Below are positions 6,506 to 13,241 of a DNA stretch of 14,781 nucleotides, piece by piece. Position numbers and translations under genes: made by a program. Numbering within the stretch: the stretch's first letter is position 1; every line of letters starts with the position of its first letter. The stretch lies in the NCBI GenBank assembly GCA_030603465.1, contig JAUVXT010000032.1, positions 1 to 14,781 of the forward strand, written 5' to 3'. The notes below the pieces were generated by a model that did not search any database, was not told where the DNA came from, and worked only from the letters and a program-made list of their open reading frames with translations. This DNA comes from Deltaproteobacteria bacterium. GTDB lineage: Bacteria; Desulfobacterota; Syntrophia; Syntrophales; UBA2210.

Positions 6506-7478
6506 GATTGGTTTATTAAATAAAAAAAGAGGGAATTTTAAAATACAAGAGAAATTTGCAGGTAAAGATAATGTAGTTGATGAAACACATAAAGAAGTTG
6601 CTCACCATAAACAAGCGCTGATTGATGCCGGGTATGAAGTCTGCACTATAAACTGGGGGGATTCTTTTATTAAAGATATGATGGATAATAAGGTCGATCT
6701 GGTCTTTAATGTATCGAGTATGGCAGAAGCTGCTATACTGGAAGAGCTTGAAATTCCTTTTGTGGGGTCGGATACCGCTGCAATTGCTATTGCAACTGAT
6801 AAATCATTAGCCAAAAAAATATGGGAAAGTGAAGGATTACAAACGTCCCCTTTTTCCGTGGCAAAATCTGTAGAAGATTGTTCTGTGTTTAAAGGCAATC
6901 CTCCTTTCGATTATCCATTATTTATTAAACCGGTTGCAGGCAGGGGAAGTGCGGGGATTGACGGCAACTCTGTTATTGAAAATTACGAACAACTTGTAAA
7001 AGGTGTTGAACAAAGATTAAATACAATTAAACAACCCGTTTTAATTGAAAAGTTTTTACAGGGGACCGAAATAACTCTTGGTGTAATTGGCAATAGAGAT
7101 GACATTGAAGTACTGCCGCTACTGGAGATTTCTTTTGGCGGCGAGTCACAATTTTTAACATTTGATAAAAAAGAGATAGATGATGACAGTTTTTATTGTC
7201 CTGCAAGATTAAATGGTGAAGAGATGAGCAACATCAAAGAATTTGCAGAAAATGCTTACCGTGCTATTGGTTTTAAAGATTACGGACGAATTGATACCAT
7301 ATTAACAAAAGAAGGCCCTTATCTTTTAGAAGGGAACTCCTTTGCAGGTTTAATGTGTACTCCGAAAGAAAAACCGCATAGCTACATGGGATTCATGGCT
7401 GTCGCCGGCAATATGGATTCAGCGGAACTGATTGATAAAATTGTAAAATCAGCTTTAAAAAGATATGAAATAATTTAA
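6492..7478 (+). CDS. D-Ala-D-Ala-ligase-like ATP-grasp amino acid ligase
   Basis: This 328-residue ATP-grasp enzyme has the D-alanine-D-alanine ligase fold, which joins a carboxylate to an amine through an acyl phosphate. Visible landmarks are the N-terminal-domain segment DLVFNV...IPFVGSD (residues 69-94), DKSLAKK (103-109), the ATP lysine in FIKP (K146) with its glycine-rich loop AGRGSAG, VLIEKFLQGTE (183-193) and the metal-binding residues D268, E280 and N282 (RIDTIL...LLEGN). The canonical Ddl substrate motifs are altered: the usual NTxPGMT after the metal-binding Glu reads NSFAGLM, and the N-terminal Ser/Glu motif is absent. It therefore probably does not make cell-wall D-Ala-D-Ala but links other amino acids. 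ATG 6492 overlaps the mutase end by 14 bases, and the stop abuts the next start directly. Confidence 0.8.
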   Translation: MTKIKIGLLNKKRGNFKIQEKFAGKDNVVDETHKEVAHHKQALIDAGYEVCTINWGDSFIKDMMDNKVDLVFNVSSMAEAAILEELEIPFVGSDTAAIAIATDKSLAKKIWESEGLQTSPFSVAKSVEDCSVFKGNPPFDYPLFIKPVAGRGSAGIDGNSVIENYEQLVKGVEQRLNTIKQPVLIEKFLQGTEITLGVIGNRDDIEVLPLLEISFGGESQFLTFDKKEIDDDSFYCPARLNGEEMSNIKEFAENAYRAIGFKDYGRIDTILTKEGPYLLEGNSFAGLMCTPKEKPHSYMGFMAVAGNMDSAELIDKIVKSALKRYEII

Positions 7479-8528
7479 ATGCCCAGATTAGAAATAGATA
7501 TAAACAAGATAAAGCACAATGCCACAACATTAAAAGAATTATTTGCAAAAAAAGGGATTTCTATTACTGCCGTAATAAAGGGAGTAACGGGTTCTCCCGA
7601 AATTGCTAATGCAATTCTTGAGTGTGGAATCACTACGATAGCAGTTTCTCTTGTTCAAAATATAAAAAGAATGAAAGAATCCGGAGTGAAAGCAAAATAT
7701 TTGCTTACACGTCTGCCTATGCATACCGAAGTTGCAGATGTTGTTAAATATGCTGATATAAGCTTAAACTCCGAGATATCAACAATTAAATTATTATCTG
7801 AACATTCTCTTAAACAAGGTAAAAGACATAAAGTAGTTTTAATGTTGGAACTCGGTGATTTAAGAGAAGGGATATTACCCGGAGATACAGATTCAATCAT
7901 TGAACAAATTATACCACTAAAAGGAGTTGAATTACATGGCATCGGCGCAAATCTTGCCTGCTTTGGAGGTGTTAAACCTTCAGAGGAAAATATGATTGAG
8001 TTATCTCAAACAGCAGATCACATACAAGAAAAATATAATATCAAGCTGCATATGATTTCAGGTGGAAATTCTGCAAATTATGAATGGTTTCTATCTACTG
8101 AAAATACAGGGGCAATTAATAACTTAAGAATTGGCGAAGCTATTTTACTTGGCAGGGAAACTCTACACAGAAATAAAATCCCGAAATTGTACACAGATGC
8201 ATTTACTCTAATATGTGAGGTTATCGAAAGTAAAATAAAACCATCTTTGCCTTATGGTGAAATATGTCAAAATGCATTTGGAGATACACCTGAGTTTGCA
8301 GATATTGGTAATATCAATAGGATTATAATGGGAATCGGGGAACAAGATGTTGATACAAAAGCTATAACTCCCAGAATAAATGCCAAAGTTATTGGAGCAA
8401 GCAGTGATCATTTAATTTTACATTCCGGAAACCATATTGAAGTAGGAAGTGAAATAGAATTTGATATTAACTATTCAGCCTTGCTCCGGTTATCGACTTC
8501 ACCTTATGTGAAGAAAGTGTTTATTTAA
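7479..8528 (+). CDS. Ornithine/alanine racemase-family PLP enzyme (Orr-like)
   Basis: This 349-residue fold-type III PLP enzyme is most like the ornithine racemase (Orr) branch of the alanine racemase family. The Schiff-base lysine is K34 in AVIKGVTG. The Orr-typical segments LMLELGDLREGILPG (about 121-135), GIGANLACFGGVKPSEENM (154-172) and the phosphate-binding SGGNSANY (194-201) follow, then RIGEAILLGRE (217-227). A small beta domain closes the C-terminus, starting near residue 240. Orr interconverts L- and D-ornithine in clostridial ornithine fermentation; relatives act on other amino acids. ATG 7479 follows the ligase's TAA with no gap, a strong sign of co-translation. In this operon it probably supplies a D-amino acid to the ligase, mutase or dehydrogenase; which one is not shown. 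No ornithine aminomutase partner (OraS) or 2,4-diaminopentanoate dehydrogenase is present. Confidence 0.8.
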   Translation: MPRLEIDINKIKHNATTLKELFAKKGISITAVIKGVTGSPEIANAILECGITTIAVSLVQNIKRMKESGVKAKYLLTRLPMHTEVADVVKYADISLNSEISTIKLLSEHSLKQGKRHKVVLMLELGDLREGILPGDTDSIIEQIIPLKGVELHGIGANLACFGGVKPSEENMIELSQTADHIQEKYNIKLHMISGGNSANYEWFLSTENTGAINNLRIGEAILLGRETLHRNKIPKLYTDAFTLICEVIESKIKPSLPYGEICQNAFGDTPEFADIGNINRIIMGIGEQDVDTKAITPRINAKVIGASSDHLILHSGNHIEVGSEIEFDINYSALLRLSTSPYVKKVFI

Positions 8529-8862
8529 TTCTTTTAATTTGTAGAGGGATTAGGTAAAATAAAAGTTCACAACAATATGTGTTTCGAGATTAAAGATGAG
8601 AATAACACATAACACAAGCAGTTGAATATACGCGTGCACAGTGCTTCGAGACCAGCGGCTAATCGAGCCCTTGCACAGCTATTTGAGCATCTAGGCCGAA
8701 GTTAACTACCCCGGTACGGGGGGATATGCGACTCGTCTGCCAACTCGGAGGATATACCGGCTTAAATGGCGCCGAAGGTGTCACTTGAGTTTCTTGGAAG
8801 TAAGGTGTCCTGAAGATAAAATAAGCGCCAATTAACAAACAAATTCTATTGATCACAGGTTA
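8529..8862. other. Gene-less stretch after the operon
   Basis: No convincing gene lies in these 334 bases. The stretch begins AT-rich like the operon and then becomes more balanced from about 8630. A half attC-like motif occurs at 8607-8626, and a short CCCCGGTACGGGG palindrome near 8709-8721. A 65-codon minus-strand ORF (8659-8856) has no recognisable family and looks fortuitous or a remnant. The composition switch suggests a junction between DNA of different origins. Confidence 0.5.
8607..8626 (+). other. Half attC-like motif downstream of the operon
   Basis: ACATAAC followed by ACAAGCAGTTGAA resembles the left (R''/L'') half of an attC site, in the same orientation as the two sites upstream of the operon. 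I could not find a matching right half (stem return plus GTTRRRY box) in the next 120 bases, so this is a tentative remnant. Confidence 0.3.
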
Positions 8863-8902
8863 CGCAGCTCACGATTAGAGTGATTATGAGCGGCGTTTTT
8901 TT
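8863..8902 (+). terminator. Intrinsic terminator
   Basis: CGC-A-GCTCA (8863-8871) pairs with TGAGC-G-GCG (8887-8895) around a 15-base loop and is followed directly by seven T (8896-8902). On the plus strand it would end transcription coming from the operon about 335 bases upstream, before it meets convergent glyS. Confidence 0.75.
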
Positions 8903-8907
8903 CTATT

Positions 8908-9021
8908 GAAGCTCCCCGCAACAAGTTGTGGGGAATCTTCGACTGGTAGGGAAAATTTTCATTTTTTATTCGCTCGCTAACCCCGCTGCAAGCAACTGGG
9001 TTAGCGCTCGTTGTTCAGTTC
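8908..9021 (+). repeat. Dispersed palindromic repeat, copy 1
   Basis: The element is made of two hairpins. The first is GAAG..CCCCGCAAC-AAG-TTGTGGGG..CTTC (8908-8940). The second is CGCTAACCC (8975-8983) pairing with GGGTTAGCG (8998-9006). They are joined by CGACTGG-x-A-x-GGAAA and a T-rich spacer. Copy 2 at 12339-12446 shares the order and much of the sequence, including TTCGCTCGCTAACCCCGC. The right end runs into glyS: the stop codon and final codons of that gene lie inside the repeat. Confidence 0.75.
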
Positions 9022-11085
9022 CGTTACTATTCTGGAAAAGTCGGCGATACGGTAGAAGAGGGTGGAAATCTCTTTCAGGAGAGAAAGCCTGTTGAATTTT
9101 ATCTTTTCGTCTTCTGCCATAACAAGCACTGTATCGAAGAAGGCGTCTACCGGTTTTCTGAATCCGGCGATCTCTATAAGCGCCTCTTTGTATTTATCTT
9201 CTTCAATGAGCGATGTGACCTTTTTATTGATTTCAGTAAAGGTATTGTAGAGGTTTCTCTCCTCATCGGAATCGAAGAGCGAGGGGTTTACCGATCCTTC
9301 TTTGAAACCCTTTAAAATGTTGACTACCCGCTTGGATGCGATAACGAGTGGTTCGAAATCGGGATGATCCTTAAAATCTTCCAGCGCTTCAATCTTCTTG
9401 ATGGACCTTACCAGGTCTGAGGCCCCGAATGTCAGGACGGCATCCACTGTATCATAGGAGTGCCCCTGGGATATGAGCTGGTTTTCGAATCTTCCCTTGA
9501 AAAACTCCAGTACATCCGATTTTGCTTCTTCGGGAGTCTTTTTTAACTTGTCTGCCAGGGTGGAGAGACTCTTATCGACAAGTTCTCCCAATAGCAGCGC
9601 ATATTTTTTGCTGAGGATTATGTTGATTATGCCGAGTGCCTGTCGTCTAAGTGCGTAGGGGTCCGCCGTTCCTGTGGGAATCAGATTTACACCGAAGCAT
9701 CCGACTATGGTGTCCATCTTGTCTGCGATGCTTACAATGGCCCCTTCATCCGTTTCCGGAAGATTTCCTCCCGCGGCAACGGGGAGGTAGTGTTCATAAA
9801 TTGCCCTGGCAACTGTGGGGTTTTCGCCCGCTATAAGGGCGTACTCCCTTCCCATAATGCCCTGCAGGTTTGCGAATTCTCCAACCATCTGTGTGTCCAG
9901 ATCGGCTTTAGAAAGCGTGGCCGTACGCGCGACGGTGTCCTTAATAGCGGGATTAATCTTTTCTGTAATATAGCGGGCAAGTTCCCTGAAGCGGGTGACC
10001 TTTTCATAGGAAGTCCCGAGGAGGCTGTGGAAAACGACATTCTTGAGATCCTCCACCCGGTCATCGAGGGGGATTTTCTGATCCTCTTCAAAGAAAAATT
10101 TGGCATCGGCCAGTCTTGCCCGGATCACCTTTTCATTTCCACGCCTTACTACCGAGGGGTCCCTTGCCAGGGTATTATTTATGGTGATGAAGTGTGGCAG
10201 GAGATCTCCCTTATCATCGGTTACGGGGAAATATTTCTGATGTTTCATCATGCTAGTTATAAGGACTTCTTTGGGGAGCTTGAGGTATTCCTCATCAAAG
10301 CTTCCGCAGACGATGGAGGGGTATTCAACCAGAAAGGTAACCTCCTGTAGAAGTTCGTCGCTTTTCAGGACGTGTCCCGATACGTCTCCGGCAGCCTTCG
10401 CCGCCTCTTCCGTTATGATTTTTTCCCTTTCCCGGGGATCGACTATAATAAAATGTTCCCTTGTCTTTTGCAGGTAATCGTCAAAGTTTGTTACTTCGAA
10501 GGGGTTGGGTGCCATGAAACGATGGCCGCGGCTCATGTTACCGCTGGAAATATTTTCGACAGTAAAGGGAACAATCTCTCCCCCGAAGAGGGCGACAATC
10601 CAGTGGATGGGCCGGGCAAAACGCATGTCCAGGTTCATCCAGCGCATGGACTTTCGAAATGGGATAGACGAGATAAAAGGTGGCAGCAGCTCAGAGAGGA
10701 GTTTTTCTGTTTCCTCTCCCGCAATTTTCTTCCTGGCACAGATGTATTCACCCTTTTCCGTTGTTACCGTTTCCAGTTCCGCGATATCGATGCCCTGTCC
10801 CCGTGCGAACCCTGAAGCCGCCTTCGTGGGATTCCCCTTTTCATCGAAGGAGACTCTCGTTGCCGGTCCGACCTTTTCTATGACCTGGTCTTCTTGTCTT
10901 TCAGCGACGTCACGGACATGGAGAAGAAGCCGCCTCGGTGTCGTCATGGCAGTAATTTCTCCATGGCCTATCCTGCTGCCGGAAAACTCTTTGCCGATCA
11001 TCTCCTTCATATCTTCAAGCGCCTTCGGCAGGAAGAGGGCCGGGATTTCTTCCGTCCCTATCTCTAATAAAAGTTCCTTACTCAT
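9001..11085 (-). CDS. glyS: Glycyl-tRNA synthetase, beta subunit
   Basis: This 694-residue protein has the usual length of the beta subunit of bacterial alpha2beta2 glycyl-tRNA synthetase, which recognises tRNA(Gly) and works with the GlyQ alpha subunit to charge it. It begins with the hallmark LLLEIGTEEIPALFLP and continues with family-typical blocks (TPRRLLLHV, KSMRWMN-x-D-x-RFARPIHWIVAL, ITSMMKHQKYFPV, and GEFANLQGIMGREYA followed by DPYALRRQALGII). It ends with the DALR-like tRNA-binding domain (LSLLKEISTLFYRIADFSRI). The Shine-Dalgarno is GGAG, about 12 bases upstream. The last residues (ELNNER) and the stop are encoded by a palindromic repeat element, so the native C-terminus has probably been replaced without harm. 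glyQ lies 260 bases upstream. A 74-bp copy of its 3' end lies at 2282-2355. Confidence 0.97.
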   Translation of the reverse strand: MSKELLLEIGTEEIPALFLPKALEDMKEMIGKEFSGSRIGHGEITAMTTPRRLLLHVRDVAERQEDQVIEKVGPATRVSFDEKGNPTKAASGFARGQGIDIAELETVTTEKGEYICARKKIAGEETEKLLSELLPPFISSIPFRKSMRWMNLDMRFARPIHWIVALFGGEIVPFTVENISSGNMSRGHRFMAPNPFEVTNFDDYLQKTREHFIIVDPREREKIITEEAAKAAGDVSGHVLKSDELLQEVTFLVEYPSIVCGSFDEEYLKLPKEVLITSMMKHQKYFPVTDDKGDLLPHFITINNTLARDPSVVRRGNEKVIRARLADAKFFFEEDQKIPLDDRVEDLKNVVFHSLLGTSYEKVTRFRELARYITEKINPAIKDTVARTATLSKADLDTQMVGEFANLQGIMGREYALIAGENPTVARAIYEHYLPVAAGGNLPETDEGAIVSIADKMDTIVGCFGVNLIPTGTADPYALRRQALGIINIILSKKYALLLGELVDKSLSTLADKLKKTPEEAKSDVLEFFKGRFENQLISQGHSYDTVDAVLTFGASDLVRSIKKIEALEDFKDHPDFEPLVIASKRVVNILKGFKEGSVNPSLFDSDEERNLYNTFTEINKKVTSLIEEDKYKEALIEIAGFRKPVDAFFDTVLVMAEDEKIKFNRLSLLKEISTLFYRIADFSRIVTELNNER
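9018..9091 (-). repeat. 74-bp direct repeat: copy within glyS
   Basis: This is the partner of 2282-2355 (73 of 74 bases identical, same orientation). Its left edge coincides, within four bases, with the point where the palindromic repeat takes over the end of glyS. Confidence 0.9.
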
Positions 11086-11207
11086 AAGAAATATATCTCC
11101 AGTGTGAAAAATATGGTTCTTTCGTAATAAAGTTGTTCAAGCATAAATACCTTTGAGTGGTCATTAAAATGGTTTTTGCGAATAAATCCTGGCGAAGCGG
11201 AAGAATA

Positions 11208-11251
11208 GCGATTCCAACTGTCTGAGCCCGGAGGGCGAGTTTTGGGATCGC
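11208..11251. repeat. Large palindromic element between glyQ and glyS
   Basis: GCGAT-T-CCAA (11208-11217) pairs with TTGG-G-ATCGC (11242-11251), and an inner GCCC-GGA-GGGC hairpin (11225-11235) caps the structure. No T-run follows on the minus strand. It looks like a REP-type intergenic palindrome rather than a terminator, and it could tune the relative expression of the two synthetase subunits. Confidence 0.55.
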
Positions 11252-11345
11252 CTGTAGCAAGCCTTAGATTTATCAAAAAGCATCTTAGACAAGTGAAAAG
11301 GTGTTTATGCGGCGGTTCATCAACCGAAATGAGAAAGAGGTAAAA

Positions 11346-12227
11346 TTATTTATTACTCCATCTGCCCATGAGGGGATATCCCATTTCTTCTCTCTGTTTT
11401 GAATATCCCTCTGCGCTCCGTCTTGCCAGGTCTCTGACCCTTCCAATGTAGCTGGTCCGTTCCGTAACGCTTATGGCGCCGCGCGCATCGAGTATATTGA
11501 AGACATGGGAGCATTTAAGGCAATAGTCATAGGTGGGTAAGACAAGATCTTTCCCCGCCATCTTTTTTGATTCCGCCTCGTACATATCGAAGAGTTTTCT
11601 CAGCATCTGCACATCCGCTTCTTCAAAGTTATATCGCGAAAATTCAACTTCACTCCTGTGGTGTACATCGCCATATTTTATCCCGTGCGCCCATTCGAGA
11701 TCGTAGACATTGTCTATCTCCTGGAGGTACATGGCGATGCGTTCGATACCATAGGTTATTTCAACGCTGATAGGATTAAGATCTATTCCTCCAACCTGCT
11801 GAAAGTAGGTAAACTGCGTTATTTCCATGCCGTCGAGCCACACTTCCCATCCCAGTCCCCATGCCCCGAGGGTGGGCGATTCCCAGTCGTCTTCCACGAA
11901 TCTCACATCATGATCGAGTGGATCAATACCGAAGCTTTTCAGGGAATCGAGGTACATATCCTGTATATCCAGGGGAGAGGGCTTCATTATTACCTGGTAC
12001 TGATAATAGTGCTGCAACCGGTTCGGGTTTTCTCCGTATCTCCCGTCGGTGGGTCTGCGGGATGGCTCCACATAGGCAACGTTCCATGGTTCCGGGCCGA
12101 GGGTCCTGAGAAAGGTAGCTGGATTAAAGGTTCCCGCCCCCACCTCGATATCGTAAGGCTGCTGTATAATGCATCCCTGATCGGCCCAGTACCTTTCAAG
12201 GGCCAATATCAAATCCTGAAAGGTCAT
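11346..12227 (-). CDS. glyQ: Glycyl-tRNA synthetase, alpha subunit
   Basis: This 293-residue protein is the catalytic alpha subunit of two-subunit glycyl-tRNA synthetase, a class II enzyme making glycyl-adenylate and transferring glycine to tRNA(Gly). The full conserved sequence is visible. It starts [19 protein letters not shown], then [38 protein letters not shown] (class II motif 2 region), [30 protein letters not shown] and [12 protein letters not shown] (motif 3 region). It ends with the helical segment containing [20 protein letters not shown] strong AAGGAGG lies just upstream of ATG 12227. glyS follows after 260 bases that hold a palindromic element. Length is near the usual 290-305 residues. 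Confidence 0.97.
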   Translation of the reverse strand: MTFQDLILALERYWADQGCIIQQPYDIEVGAGTFNPATFLRTLGPEPWNVAYVEPSRRPTDGRYGENPNRLQHYYQYQVIMKPSPLDIQDMYLDSLKSFGIDPLDHDVRFVEDDWESPTLGAWGLGWEVWLDGMEITQFTYFQQVGGIDLNPISVEITYGIERIAMYLQEIDNVYDLEWAHGIKYGDVHHRSEVEFSRYNFEEADVQMLRKLFDMYEAESKKMAGKDLVLPTYDYCLKCSHVFNILDARGAISVTERTSYIGRVRDLARRSAEGYSKQREEMGYPLMGRWSNK

Positions 12228-12338
12228 CGTTCCTCCTTGATTTTACAACTCATATGGTAATTGGTGGGGAAATTATCATTATGGCGAAGGAGTGTCAAGG
12301 CAAATCAAATCTGTGCCATTGTATGAGGGTCAACAATT

Positions 12339-12446
12339 GGAGCTCCAACACAATAAGTTGCGGGGGAGCTCCGACTGGCAAGGAAATTTCTTGTTCGCTC
12401 GCTAACCCCGCCGCAGGCAGCGGGGAATGCGCTCGCTGTTCGGTTC
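12339..12446 (+). repeat. Dispersed palindromic repeat, copy 2
   Basis: The layout matches the copy at 8908-9021. The first arm is GGAGCTCC (12339-12346) with GGAGCTCC (12365-12372). Then come CGACTGGCAAGGAAA, TTCGCTCGCTAACCCCGC, a second hairpin CCCCGC-x8-GCGGGG (about 12406-12425) and GCGCTCGCTGTTCGGTTC. It fills the recO-glyQ gap (12228-12467), where nothing else is evident. Confidence 0.75.
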
Positions 12447-12467
12447 AATTTCCCCGTATGGTCTCAG

Positions 12468-13241
12468 TCAGACCATCAATCTCTTGATTTCTTTCAGTAC
12501 ACGGACCGATTTTAATTCTTTCCCGAGGATAAACGGTATGAAACTTTCGAGGATTGCCTTGCTCTCTCTTGATGATTGTTTGGACAGATTCAGGCGGTGG
12601 ATCTTTTCCATTTCCATCTCTTTCCCCATGAGGAGCATCTTCAAAGTTCCCACGGAGACAGGGAGTGAGCCAGGGCGTTGCCGGCTGCATTCCACGCATA
12701 CGATGCCTCCATCGGTGGCGCTGAAGCGGGGCGCTTTAATTTCATCTAGGGGGGTGTTGCAGGCCACGCACACTTCTAAAACAGGTTCGTATCCCGAAAG
12801 TTTAATGAGACGCAATTCGAAGAATCTCAAGGACTCCTCTGTGAATTTTTTCCGGTCCAGGAATTCGAAGAAGTCTTTTAAGAGGGAAAAAGTTTTTTTA
12901 CTTTTTTTCCCTTCTGCGGTGAAATGAGCTGCCAGTTCAATTATGTACGATGCGGCCATCGTCTTTTCCAGGTCCTCTCTGATCTTTGGGTAGTGATCGA
13001 TGACGTCGCTATTTTCTATAAGAAAAAGGCTATCTTTACGATTTCTGGAAAAGAGGATTCTGGAATGAGAAAATAACTCTATGGCATTTGCGAATCTTTT
13101 TTTGCTTCGCCTCGCCCCTTTCGCTATGCCTTTTATCTTTCCATATTTGTCTGTGAAGAATGTTACGATGCGATCGGATTCTCCATAATCGAGGAAAGAA
13201 AGGACAAAGGCCGATGCCTCATATATGGGTCTTTTTATCAT
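12468..13241 (-). CDS. recO: DNA repair/recombination mediator RecO
   Basis: This 257-residue RecO binds single-stranded DNA and, with RecR, helps load RecA on SSB-coated DNA. The N-terminal OB-fold region reads AFVLSFLDYGESDRIVTFFT...GKIKGIAKGARRSKKRF (about 9-48). The helical C-terminal domain carries a four-cysteine zinc site, C-V-A-C with C-V-E-C about 25 residues later. I chose ATG 13241 rather than the longer in-frame start at 13355 for two reasons: it overlaps the mgtE stop in an ATGA arrangement, and the protein then begins with the family-typical MIKRPIYEASAFVL. The extra 38 residues would be read antisense-free but inside mgtE. Translation is probably coupled to mgtE. Length matches the usual 240-260 residues. 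Confidence 0.93.
   Translation of the reverse strand: MIKRPIYEASAFVLSFLDYGESDRIVTFFTDKYGKIKGIAKGARRSKKRFANAIELFSHSRILFSRNRKDSLFLIENSDVIDHYPKIREDLEKTMAASYIIELAAHFTAEGKKSKKTFSLLKDFFEFLDRKKFTEESLRFFELRLIKLSGYEPVLEVCVACNTPLDEIKAPRFSATDGGIVCVECSRQRPGSLPVSVGTLKMLLMGKEMEMEKIHRLNLSKQSSRESKAILESFIPFILGKELKSVRVLKEIKRLMV

Noticed and set aside
8659..8856. 65-codon minus-strand ORF after the operon
   Set aside because: No known family and no ribosome binding site; it lies in a gene-less junction region and may be a remnant.
8976..9005. Intrinsic terminator for glyS at the repeat hairpin
   Set aside because: The stem overlaps the stop codon, but on the minus strand it is followed by an A-rich, not T-rich, stretch. 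It fits a repeat palindrome better than a terminator.
2282..9091. A complete integrative element or insertion sequence
   Set aside because: No integrase, transposase, relaxase or terminal inverted repeats are visible; only flanking repeats and attC-like sites support mobility.
9790..12260. Several plus-strand ORFs of 147-200 codons opposite glyS and glyQ
   Set aside because: They lie antisense to well-conserved synthetase genes and have no recognisable domains.
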